Assembly: GCF_036192275.1 (NCBI RefSeq)
Contig: NZ_CP108088.1
Span: 2,480,001 to 2,544,000, forward strand
Direction of reading: 5' to 3'
Length of the DNA: 64,000 bases
Source: Streptomyces sp. NBC_00250
GTDB taxonomy: Bacteria; Actinomycetota; Actinomycetes; Streptomycetales; Streptomycetaceae
Every line of letters begins with the position of its first letter. Positions within the stretch are counted from its first letter, which is position 1. This document shows positions 26,932 through 35,300 of this stretch, piece after piece. The position numbers and the translations under genes were made by a program. The notes beneath the pieces are model-generated. The model was not told the DNA's origin, did no database searches, and saw nothing but the letters and a program-made list of their open reading frames with translations.

Positions 26932-28262
26932 GCCTCCTGAAGGAGAAGGGCGTCGGCGGGGGTGCGGCCGGCGTCCTCGGGGTGGGCTGCGGAGTGGTGT
27001 ACGGAGTGCTCGTCGAGCTGGTCGTAACGGCGCTGTACGAACGTCAGCGCGTCGTGGAGTCCGGTCGCGGTGAGCCGGGCGCCGCGCCGTCCGGTGACCC
27101 GCCCGATGGGCATGGCCCCGATGTCCGACCAGGTCAGCCGGCCCGTCGCGTCGATGTGGCTGCGGGAGCGGCCGGCGTTGTCGGGGTGCAGGCAGTAGGG
27201 GACGTCCAGGTATCCGCGCTCGAAGGCCTTCAGCAGCGCGCTGCCGAGGTCGGAGTCCAGGTCGAGTACCGCGTCGACGAGGGCGCGGGCCTCGGCGTAG
27301 ACGGGGTTGTCCGCGACGTCGTCGGCGTCCTCCGGGACCGAGGTCGCGGTCGCGGCGCGGCGGGCGGCGTCCGCCGCGATGCGCAGGGCCCGGACGTTCT
27401 CGGCGACGGTCGGGATGCGGTGGGCCTCGGCGGCGGTCTTGACGATGAGCCGCTGCGCGCCCGCGCGGACGGCGAGTTCGGCGGAGTCCGCCAGGAGGGC
27501 GTGGGCGCCGCGCGTGGTCCTCGGGTACACGCCCATGTAGGTGTAGACGACGATGTGCCGGTCGGTGTCCGGGAGGAGTTCGGCCGCCAGGCGGCGCAGC
27601 GCGCGGACCGCCTGCCGGTCCTGTGCGGGGCTGGTCTGCTGGGCGTAGCTGAGCGAGACGGACCGCAACCCGGCGCGGTGGAAGAACAGTCCTTCCAGGG
27701 CGCTGATCGCCACGAGCAGTCCCGGCGGGCAGAGTTGGCCGAGCATGCAGCCGCCGAAGCTCTCCAGGTGCGGTTCGGCCCCGTCGGTGCGCAGGGCGGC
27801 CAGCCGCTCGCAGGTCTCCTGCCAGTTGCGGACCGAGTCGACGAGCGGGGTGCGGCCGTAGGGCAGGCAGTACGAGACCGGGCCGCCCTCGGTCGCCGTG
27901 AGGCCGAGCCGGGCGAGCGCGGCGACGATCCGCTGCGGGTGCGCGGAGCCGTGCCGGACCTGCACGGGGAAGCTCGCGTCGGCCAGTCCGTCCAGGACCC
28001 AGCGCGAGGTGTCCGGGCTGTAGGAGGTGATGGGGTAGCCGTTGAGCGGGACACCGCCGCCCAGGGCACGGACGGCCGACGGCTCGTCGCCGACCCGGGT
28101 GTAGCTGTCGATGGTGAGGGTGCCGGCGACGGCGTCGGCGGCACCCTTGGTGGCGGCGAGACCGGCCCGCATCCGGGCGGGGGCGGAGAAGCCCATGCGG
28201 GGCTGGACCACCAGGGCGCCCCGGGCCCGGGCGGCGGCCACGAACCGTCCGAAGGACGTCAC
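26928..28262 (-). CDS. Glutamate (methylaspartate) mutase large subunit, MutE/GlmE-type
   Basis: 444 aa from the GTG at 28262, which overlaps the small-subunit stop (GTGA). It resembles the E subunit of B12-dependent glutamate mutase throughout, including GGVPLNGYPI, VQVRHGSAHP, ESFGGCMLGQLCPP and the YTYMGVYPR segment of the TIM barrel. It is slightly shorter than clostridial MutE (about 480). With the adjacent cobalamin-binding subunit it converts L-glutamate to (2S,3S)-3-methylaspartate by a radical carbon-skeleton rearrangement. In NRPS clusters such as friulimicin this pair supplies methylaspartate. No MutL-type reactivase gene is seen in the window. The ORF is open further upstream, but that part only shadows the small subunit. 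Confidence 0.88.
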   Translation of the reverse strand: MTSFGRFVAAARARGALVVQPRMGFSAPARMRAGLAATKGAADAVAGTLTIDSYTRVGDEPSAVRALGGGVPLNGYPITSYSPDTSRWVLDGLADASFPVQVRHGSAHPQRIVAALARLGLTATEGGPVSYCLPYGRTPLVDSVRNWQETCERLAALRTDGAEPHLESFGGCMLGQLCPPGLLVAISALEGLFFHRAGLRSVSLSYAQQTSPAQDRQAVRALRRLAAELLPDTDRHIVVYTYMGVYPRTTRGAHALLADSAELAVRAGAQRLIVKTAAEAHRIPTVAENVRALRIAADAARRAATATSVPEDADDVADNPVYAEARALVDAVLDLDSDLGSALLKAFERGYLDVPYCLHPDNAGRSRSHIDATGRLTWSDIGAMPIGRVTGRRGARLTATGLHDALTFVQRRYDQLDEHSVHHSAAHPEDAGRTPADALLLQEA

Positions 28263-28756
28263 CGTGCCGCCCCTTCCAGCGGGGCGGCCGGCTCGGCCGG
28301 GACGCGCTCGGAGGCCAGTCGGGAGACGAACGCCGCGAAGGCGTCGAGGCCCTGGTCCTCCTGGAAGACCGCGTCGAAGCCCGCCTCCAGGAGGCGGCGG
28401 CCGTGCCCGGCCCGGCCCTCCGCGCCGAGGACGCCCAGCTTGCCGCCGATGACGGCGGGCAGGCCGGCCAGCTCCCAGCGCGAGCGGATCGCCCGGATCA
28501 GCTGCTCGGCGTCCTGGAACCCGTGGCCGTTGACGCTGCTGACCACCAGCAGGTCGGGCTGGTACTTGCCGCAGGACTCCACGATCTCGTCCTGGGGCAC
28601 GCACGGGCCCAGGTTGATGACGTGGTGTCCCAGGTCTTCGATCAGCAGCTGGATGAATACGAGATTCCAGGTGTGCGCATCGGACGGCAGTCCGGTGACA
28701 ACGACGTCCAGCGGCCCGGATCGCTCTCGGGACGCCCATTCCGCAGTCTGCATCAT
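28259..28756 (-). CDS. Glutamate mutase small, cobalamin-binding subunit, MutS/GlmS-type
   Basis: 165 aa from the ATG at 28756. A B12-binding Rossmann domain is visible: VVTGLPSDAHTWNLVF carries the Asp-x-His that supplies the cobalt ligand, SSVNGHG the second loop, and IGGKLGV the third. The canonical DxHxxG reads DAHTWN, so its last Gly is Asn. Start is uncertain: the frame is open to 29083 and another ATG at 28828 would add 24 residues, but clostridial homologues begin only about a dozen residues before the first strand, and GGACGA precedes 28756. It is the first gene of the long minus-strand operon, with the divergent promoter region to its right. Confidence 0.82.
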   Translation of the reverse strand: MMQTAEWASRERSGPLDVVVTGLPSDAHTWNLVFIQLLIEDLGHHVINLGPCVPQDEIVESCGKYQPDLLVVSSVNGHGFQDAEQLIRAIRSRWELAGLPAVIGGKLGVLGAEGRAGHGRRLLEAGFDAVFQEDQGLDAFAAFVSRLASERVPAEPAAPLEGAAR

Positions 28757-29011
28757 CACTTCGTCCACATCGTGGGATGACAAGTGGGAGAAGGAGGTCC
28801 TGGATCGCTCGGAACTTCCCTTCGGCATCGATCGTAGGAACGCGGGACCCCGCCGACCGGCGCCCCGGGCGGCAGCCGGGCGGCAGTTGCCGGTCGCGGC
28901 CGCCGCCGTCTTCACGGCCCGCCCTACAGTCGAGATCCGCCGCTCCGAAGCCCCGTCGGCCGGAGCGGAACGCGGGAGCACGCGCGTCCGAGAACCCTGA
29001 GGAGTGGACCC
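28757..29011. promoter_or_regulatory. Divergent intergenic region between the mutase operon and the 89-aa gene
   Basis: 255 bases without a supported gene. It must hold the promoter of the minus-strand NRPS operon and that of the plus-strand small gene. I see no clear -35/-10 pair. GAGGAG at about 28998 serves the small gene. Confidence 0.4.
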
Positions 29012-29281
29012 ATGTCCCAGATCGCCCCCGCCGCGGAACTGGCCGCGGCCCTGCGCGACGTCATGTCCGACGCCGATCGTCACGAGCCCCTGGGCGAGGC
29101 CAAGTTCGCGGTCCTGGAGGCGGCGATGCAGCTGATCGACGCCGACCGGCCGGAACTGGCGGACCAGCCCCGGCTGCGCACCGAGCTGCTGCGCGAGGCG
29201 CTCGGCTCGGTGCGTGCCGCCGCGGTCGCCACCGGGATCGCCGTGACGCGCGCCAACGAGGTGTCCCGCGTCCTCGTCTAG
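29012..29281 (+). CDS. Small helical protein of unknown function
   Basis: 89 aa, ATG preceded by GAGGAG at a good distance. The sequence is charged and almost wholly helical (LAAALRDVMSDADRHEPLGE onwards), with no signal peptide, membrane segment, cysteines or recognised motif. It lies between the divergent promoter region and the mbtH-like gene on the same strand, so it probably belongs to the cluster. Its stop codon is the first base triplet of a long palindrome, so the hairpin directly follows translation. I do not recognise a family. A partner or regulator of the cluster is possible but unsupported. Confidence 0.6.
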   Translation: MSQIAPAAELAAALRDVMSDADRHEPLGEAKFAVLEAAMQLIDADRPELADQPRLRTELLREALGSVRAAAVATGIAVTRANEVSRVLV

Positions 29282-29340
29282 GGGGTGTCTTGTCGATCAG
29301 CCCGGCCGCGAGCCCGGCCTGATCGGCAAGACACCCCCTA
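29279..29340. terminator. 62-bp palindrome, strong terminator or MITE-like element
   Basis: Outer arms of 14 bp match perfectly (TAGGGGGTGTCTTG), followed by a G-T pair and 7 more paired bases, then a GC-rich centre. Both ends carry TA, and the left TA plus the next G is the stop codon of the 89-aa gene. It acts as a terminator in principle. The TA-flanked symmetrical ends also fit a small inserted inverted-repeat element. Confidence 0.75.
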
Positions 29341-29497
29341 GGACCCCGAGCGCGGGGCCGGCCGCCGGGCACGAGGTCCGGGCGGCTGCCGCCCAACTGC
29401 CGCCCGGGCTGCCCGAACCGGCGCTCCCGGTCTCGTAGCGTCGAGGCACCGGTGCGGCACCGGATCCCCGTTCCACGGAACCCACAGAGGTGAAGCC

Positions 29498-29710
29498 ATG
29501 GCAACCAATCCGTTCGACGACGCCGACGGCCGTTTCGTCGTCCTGGCCAACGACGAGGGCCAGCACTCGCTGTGGCCCGCCCGGATCCGCCGCCCGGAGG
29601 GCTGGCAGCTGGTCCGCGAGGAGGGCAGCAAGCAGGAGTGCGCCGAGTACGTCGAGGCCAACTGGACGGATCTGCGGCCTCGTTCGGTGGTCGCCGCGAT
29701 GGGCGGCTGA
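29498..29710 (+). CDS. MbtH-like NRPS chaperone
   Basis: 70 aa, ATG with AGAGGTGAAG upstream. Matches the MbtH family along its length: N-terminal NPFDDADGRFVVLANDEGQ, the invariant SLWP and PEGW tryptophans, and the C-terminal WTDLRPRS. MbtH-like proteins bind the adenylation domain core and support folding or activity of many NRPS A domains. This one most likely serves the two NRPS genes of the cluster. It is transcribed on the opposite strand from them and ends before a bidirectional hairpin. Confidence 0.95.
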   Translation: MATNPFDDADGRFVVLANDEGQHSLWPARIRRPEGWQLVREEGSKQECAEYVEANWTDLRPRSVVAAMGG

Positions 29711-29727
29711 CGACCGTCGCTCACACG

Positions 29728-29779
29728 CGGGGGCGGCGTCGGTACCGGGTTCCCCGAACCCGTACCGACGCCGCCCCCG
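29728..29779. terminator. Bidirectional terminator between mbtH-like gene and carbamoyltransferase gene
   Basis: Long inverted repeat: GGGGGCGGCGTCGGTAC on the left pairs with GTACCGACGCCGCCCCC on the right, with a GGGTTC/GAACCC inner stem. It lies between two convergent genes. Confidence 0.85.
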
Positions 29780-29800
29780 TCCGTTTCGGACCTGTGCCGC

Positions 29801-30724
29801 TCAGTTCTCGCCGACGACGCACCACTCCAGTACGGCCATCGCCGCCGTCATCTTGTGGTGGGCCTGCCGCCAGGCGAGGCTGCGCTCCCCGTCGAGGACC
29901 TCGTCGGTGACCTCCTGGCCGCGCACGGCGGGCAGGTCGTGCAGGAAGACGGTGTCCGGTCCGCTGTACCGCTCGAAGAACTCCCGGTCGACGGCGAAGC
30001 CCTCGAACGACGTCAGCCAGTCGGGGTCGGCCTTCGGCACGCCCATGGTCTGCCAGCGGCTCGTGTAGACGGCGTCGACGGGTCCTTCGACCGCGGCCGG
30101 ATCGGTGATCCGGCTCACCAGGTGGTCGCCGCCGCTGAGTTCGTCGACCAGGTCCATGGTGGTCTTCGGCACCTCGTAGCCCTCGGGGCTCAGCAGGGTG
30201 ATCCGCAGCCCGGGGGTGAGCGCGCCGGCCAGCGCGAGGGCCGCGCCGGAGCTGTTGCCCTCACCGACGACGAGCACATGGCGTCCGGCGAGGTCACCGA
30301 AGTGCTCGGCGAGCGTGGTCAGGTCGGCGATCGCCTGCGTCGGGTGCTCGTCCAGGCTGAGGGCGTTGACGACGGCGAGGTCGGGGCTGCCTCCGAGGCG
30401 GCGCATCTCCGCCACGTCGCCGTTGGTGCGGACGACGAGCGCGTCGAGGTACTGGCCGAGGACCCGGCTGGTGTCCTCGACCGTCTCGCCGGTGGTCAGC
30501 TGGAGTTCGTCGGGCCCGAAGGTGATGACGTCGGCGCCCAGCCGGGTGGCCCCGGCCCAGAACGAAGTCCGGGTCCGGGTGGACGACTTGAGGAAGTAGA
30601 CACCGACCTGACGTCCGGTCAACGGCTTGTCGTCGACGCCGCCGGCGCCGAACTCGACCGCGCGGGCGACGATTCGGGCGAGCTGCTCGGGCTTCAGGTC
30701 GGCGAGCGAGATCAGGTTGCGCAT
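29801..30724 (-). CDS. Ornithine/aspartate-carbamoyltransferase-like enzyme with altered active site
   Basis: 307 aa. The carbamoyl-phosphate site is intact: SSTRTRTSF (47-55) and HPTQ (127-130). The amino-substrate side differs from ornithine carbamoyltransferase. The HCLP motif is HDLP (262-265), losing the Cys, and the SMG loop reads YTSRWQTMG. The rest (AVRGQEVTDEV) keeps OTC form. It should transfer a carbamoyl group to an amine other than ornithine. A diamino acid such as 2,3-diaminobutyrate, free or in the peptide, is a reasonable guess, by analogy with VioL-type carbamoyltransferases of tuberactinomycin clusters. It stands alone on the minus strand between the mbtH-like gene and the regulator. 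A housekeeping argF is less likely because of HDLP and the lack of arg neighbours. Confidence 0.82.
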   Translation of the reverse strand: MRNLISLADLKPEQLARIVARAVEFGAGGVDDKPLTGRQVGVYFLKSSTRTRTSFWAGATRLGADVITFGPDELQLTTGETVEDTSRVLGQYLDALVVRTNGDVAEMRRLGGSPDLAVVNALSLDEHPTQAIADLTTLAEHFGDLAGRHVLVVGEGNSSGAALALAGALTPGLRITLLSPEGYEVPKTTMDLVDELSGGDHLVSRITDPAAVEGPVDAVYTSRWQTMGVPKADPDWLTSFEGFAVDREFFERYSGPDTVFLHDLPAVRGQEVTDEVLDGERSLAWRQAHHKMTAAMAVLEWCVVGEN

Positions 30725-30779
30725 GGCGGGCGGGCCTTTCTTCGAGGAAGGGGGAAACCGGTGGGAGAGCGGGGTGTGT

Positions 30780-32153
30780 TCAGGAGGAGACGAGGGCCGC
30801 CGCCGGGACGAGCGAGGCGGCGCGTTCGGCGGCGAGCTGCCGCACCAGGTTGAGCACCCCGAACCGCGGGGCGCCGTCCTCCTCGCCGGGCAGCCTCCGG
30901 ACGAGACCGCGCAGCATCAGCGCGTGCACGTCGCGCACCACGGCGGCCGGGGGCGTCGACAGGCCGGCGGCGGCCTGGTCGGCGCTCCACCCGTCGGGGA
31001 GCAGGCTCAGGTCGCCGAGCAGCGCCGCCGGACCGTCGTCCAGCCGGTGCACGGCCGCCGAAAGGAGGGCGGCGAGTCCCTCGCCGCCCGTGTCGCCGGC
31101 GGTCACGTCGTCCACGACGTCGAGCGGTGTGGTCAGGGCGATCCGCAGCAGTTCGGCGGGCGAGCGCAGCAGCAGCCAGGACGCGGCGGCTTCCATGGCC
31201 CGGGGGACGCCGTCGAGGGCCCGGCCGAGGTGCGCGACCGTGCGCACCAGGGAGTCGCCGGGCATCAGGTCGGGGCGCATGTGGCCGACGTACGACAGCA
31301 TGAGTTCGACGGCGGGCTGCCCGGCGGTCAGGGACGCTCCGGGCTGCGGTGTGCCGGTGTCGTCCGACGGTTCCGGGTCGGGTACGGGCAGCGGGCCGAG
31401 CGGCAGCATCCGGTTGCCCGGGGTGCGGTGCGGCTCCCGGGTGGTGATCAGCACCTTGAGGTGTTCGCAGACGTGCAGCAGTTCGAGGAGCGGGGGTGTG
31501 ATGTGGGGGGCGGTGTCGTGGCCGTCGAGGACCAGCAGGGTGGCCCGGCCGCGTATCACGGAGGCGAGTTCGTCCAGGCCTCTTCCGCCGAGGGCCAGGG
31601 AGCGGGCCCAGCCCGTCAGCGCGGACCGCGGGCTGCGGGTACCGGCGGGCCCGGACGCCGGCGGAGCGGCTTCGTTCATGTCCACCCAGACGACGGGGGT
31701 CCGGTCGCGGCCGTGGAGCAACAGGGCCGCTTCCTGGGCCAGTCGGGTCTTGCCCACACCGGCCAGACCCACCACGCTGAGCAGCCGTTCGCTCTCGGTA
31801 GCCAACAAGCCGGTCAGGGAGCGCAGTTCCTCGGCGCGGCCGACCAGTCGGCGCAACGGCTTGGGCGGCGGCGCCAGTTCCGCGCCGTACGCCTCGCGCA
31901 TCACCGTGCCGGCCTCCGCCCCCTCGACGGCCAGTTCGAGGGCGGCGCGGCGGGCATCGCTCAGCCGCATGGCCCCGGCGAGCAGCCGGAGCGTCTCCCG
32001 GCGCGGGTGCCGCACCCGTCCCTGCTCCAGATCGCGGATGGCCCGCACGCTGACGGTCGACAGCCCGGCCAGCTGCTCCTGGGTGATGCCGGCCCACTGC
32101 CGTGCCGCCCGCAGCTGTTCGGCGAGCCCGTCCGGCGATGCCTGCTCGGTCAT
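30780..32153 (-). CDS. XRE-type DNA-binding NB-ARC regulator
   Basis: 457 aa. An N-terminal helix-turn-helix (about 8-65; AGITQEQLAGLSTVSVRAIRDLEQG) is followed by a linker and an NB-ARC/AAA-type ATPase domain with Walker A GLAGVGKTRL (about 128-137) and Walker B-like TLLVLDGHD. A helical C-terminus follows without clear TPR repeats. Such proteins are STAND-type regulators in Streptomyces secondary-metabolite clusters. It is divergent from the SARP gene with 196 bases between them, suggesting shared or mutual control. The product is shorter than full-length STAND regulators, so the sensing part may be reduced. Effector unknown. Confidence 0.85.
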   Translation of the reverse strand: MTEQASPDGLAEQLRAARQWAGITQEQLAGLSTVSVRAIRDLEQGRVRHPRRETLRLLAGAMRLSDARRAALELAVEGAEAGTVMREAYGAELAPPPKPLRRLVGRAEELRSLTGLLATESERLLSVVGLAGVGKTRLAQEAALLLHGRDRTPVVWVDMNEAAPPASGPAGTRSPRSALTGWARSLALGGRGLDELASVIRGRATLLVLDGHDTAPHITPPLLELLHVCEHLKVLITTREPHRTPGNRMLPLGPLPVPDPEPSDDTGTPQPGASLTAGQPAVELMLSYVGHMRPDLMPGDSLVRTVAHLGRALDGVPRAMEAAASWLLLRSPAELLRIALTTPLDVVDDVTAGDTGGEGLAALLSAAVHRLDDGPAALLGDLSLLPDGWSADQAAAGLSTPPAAVVRDVHALMLRGLVRRLPGEEDGAPRFGVLNLVRQLAAERAASLVPAAALVSS

Positions 32154-32259
32154 GACCAGTCTCCTTGCTGCATGGGGGGTCCTCAGTCGCGAGGGCCGTG
32201 AAGGAGTCGGCCTCGTGGGTCATACGGTGGCGGGGCCGCTTACCGATCCCGTACCGCCT

Positions 32260-32291
32260 CGTTCCCGGGGGTCACGGGAACGGGCTAGGAT
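32260..32291 (+). promoter_or_regulatory. Candidate SARP promoter with an overlapping inverted-repeat operator
   Basis: Perfect inverted repeat CGTTCCCG (32260-32267) / CGGGAACG (32275-32282) followed closely by TAGGAT (32286-32291), a good -10 hexamer. The -35 region would fall inside the repeat and is weak, as expected for a regulated promoter. It sits about 58 bases before the SARP start. Confidence 0.45.
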
Positions 32292-32349
32292 CCGCAATCA
32301 CCCGGCGCCGTGGGCGTCGGCGGGAGACCTGGGGGGGTGCTCGCGGCAC

Positions 32350-35300
32350 ATGACCAATGCCGGGGAGCCATCGCTGAGATTCAACGTGCTGGGCCCGCTG
32401 GAGGGCTGGGCGGACGGTTCGCGGCTGAGGCTGGGGGGCCTCATCCAGGAACGTGTGCTCGGCACTCTGCTCCTGGAGCCCGGCCGGGTACTGCCGATCG
32501 GGCGGCTCGTGGAGTCGGCCTGGGCCGAGGACCCGCCCGCCACCGCCTCCCACCAGGTCCGCAAGGCGGTCGCCGATCTCCGACGGCGCATCCCCGCGGG
32601 CAGCGAGGTCATCGTGACCGACGGCCCCGGCTACCGGGTGATCCTGGGCCCCGGACAGCTGGACCTGACGGAGTTCGGCGCACTGGTGCAAGCGGCCCGG
32701 GACGCACCGGGCGAGGGCCGGACCGTCGACGCGGTGGAGGCACTGCGCCGGGCGCTCGGCCTCTGGCGGGGCCCGATCCTGTCCGGGGCGGGCGGCCCGG
32801 TCATCGAGGCGGCGGCCACCGCGCTGGAGGAGCGAAGACTCGCGGCCGCCGAGCAGCTCTTCGACCTGCGTCTCGGCCTCGGCGAGACCGCCGAACTGAT
32901 CGTCGACCTGAGGGATCTGGTCCAGGCCCACCCCCTCCACGAGTCGCTGCGCGCCCAGTTGATGCTCGCCCTGTACCGCTCGGGCCGGCAGGCCGAGGCC
33001 CTTGAGGAGTACAGCCGGGTCCGTGAGCTCCTCGTGGAGGAGCTGGGCGTCGACCCGGGCCCCCGCCTGACCAAGGTGTACGAGGGCATCCTGCGCGACA
33101 GCCCGGAACTGGCCGCCCCCGCTCCCCCGCCCGCCGCGGCCCCGGTCCCCGTCCCGGACAGCACGGCCCCCGACGCCCCCTGCACCCTGCCGTACGACCT
33201 GGCGGACTTCACCGGTCGCGGCGACGAGCTACGGGAACTCCTCGACTCGGCGGGCCTGGACTGCGCGCGTCACTCCCGGATCGTGGCCCTGGACGGCATG
33301 GGCGGCAGCGGCAAGACCTCCCTCGCGGTGCACGCGGCGCACACCCTCGCGGGCGAGTTCCCCGACGGCCAGCTCTACATCGACCTGCGCGGATACACCC
33401 CGGGCGAGCAGCCGGTGACCGCCGGCGGGGCCCTCGACAGTCTGTTACGCGCCCTGGGCGTGCCGGGCGCCCGCATCCCCGAGGACCTCGCGGGCCGTAC
33501 GGCACTGTGGCGGGCGACCGTCACCGGGAAGCGGCTGCTGCTCCTCCTCGACAACGCGGCCGACGCGGACGACGTACGGCCGCTGCTGCCGACCTCGGGC
33601 GGCTGCCTGGTCCTGATCACCAGCCGGGCCCGGCTGATGGAGCTCGACTCGGCCCAGTGGATCTCCATCGACGTGATGTCGCCGGCCGAGTGCGCGGCCC
33701 TGATGGCGGAGACCCTCGGCGAACGGCGGTACGCGGCGGAGCCGGAGGCGGCGGCCGAACTGGCCCGGCTGTGCGGCCGCCTTCCCCTGGCCCTGCGGAT
33801 CGCCACCGCCCGGCTGCGCAACCGGCCTCGCTGGACCCTGCGTTACCTGGCCGACCGGCTGCGCGACGAGACGCGCCGCCTGGACGAGCTGAGTTCGGGC
33901 CAGCGCAGTGTCGCCGCAACCCTGCGTCTGTCGTACCAGGCCCTGGCGCAGGACTGCCGGACCGCGTTCCGCAGTCTGGCGCTGCATCCCGGCGGCGACC
34001 TCGACGTGTACGCGGCGGCCGCCCTCCTGGAGACCGACCCGGCCGACGCCGAGGACATCCTCGAACTCCTCCTGGACGTCCATCTGTTGCAGCAGCCGGA
34101 GATCGGCCTGTACACCTTCCACGACCTGGTGCGCAGCTTCGCGCAGAGCCTCAGGTCGACGGCGACGGAGAACGACGACTCCGCGTCGACGCGCCGGCTG
34201 CTCGACTACTACCTGGCGGCGACGGAGTCGGCGTGCCAGGTGATGTTCCCGGGCAGGCGACGCATTCCCACCGAGGTGGCGGAGGTGGAGAAGGAGGGCG
34301 CCTGGGCCACGCGACTGCCGCTGCTGGCGGACAGCGGGCAGGCCGAGCAGTGGTTCGCGCGGGAGCAGGGGTCCCTGCTGGGGGCGGTCTGTCTGGCCGA
34401 CCGGCTCGGACACGACCGCCACACCGTGTTCCTGAGCCGCAATCTGGCCTTCCAGCTCAGTGCGCGCGGCCAGTTGGAGGAGTTCCGCTCGATGGGTCTC
34501 CTGGCGGTGGCCGCCGCGCGCCGGCTCGGTGAACTGCCGCTGCTCGGCGTGAGCCTGTCCAATCTGGGCGTCGCCTGCTGGAAGCTGGGCCGCTTCGCCG
34601 AGGGCATCGAGGTGGCCACGGAGGGCCGGGACGTCGCCGAACGACTGGGCGACGTGCAGACCTTGGCCCACAGTGAGGGCGCCCTCGGCCAGCTCAACAG
34701 TCTGCTCGGCCGGTTCCCGCAGGCGCTGTCCCATCTGGAGAAGTCGATCGCGCACCAGCGGGAGCTGGGCGCCAGCCGCGCCGAGGCGGAGAGCCTCACC
34801 CTGCTCAGCACCCTGTACGAGCAGTGGGGGCGGCACGAGGAGGCCGCCTCGGCGGCCCGTCGGGCGATCGCCCTCTGCGACGAACTCGGGCAGCACGAGA
34901 ACAAGTTGGTCGCCTTCACGGACCTGGCGTTCGCCCACGCCTGCCTCGGCGACGACGAGGCCGCCGACACGTGCCTCGCGCGGGCGCGCGCCCTGTGCAC
35001 CGAGAACAGCGACCCGGGGCAGGTGGCCCTGGCCCTGGCCCTGCTCGCGGAGGTCGCCCAGCGTCTCGGCAGGGACGAGCAGGCGGTCAGGTACGCGGAC
35101 CGCGCCATGGAGACGATCGGGCCAAACGTTTCTCCACTTCGCCGGGCGAAGGTCGAGAACACCGTCGGCCGCTACCTCTACAAGCGCAAGGACTACGCGG
35201 CGGCGCTCGGCCTGCACGAGAGCGCCCACGAGGTGGCGCACTCCCTCGACTTCCGCATCGAGATGGCCTACGCCCTGTCCGGCATGGCCCGCGCCCAGGC

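Noticed and set aside
29801..30724. Primary argF
   Set aside because: HDLP replaces HCLP and the SMG loop differs; neighbours are NRPS cluster genes.
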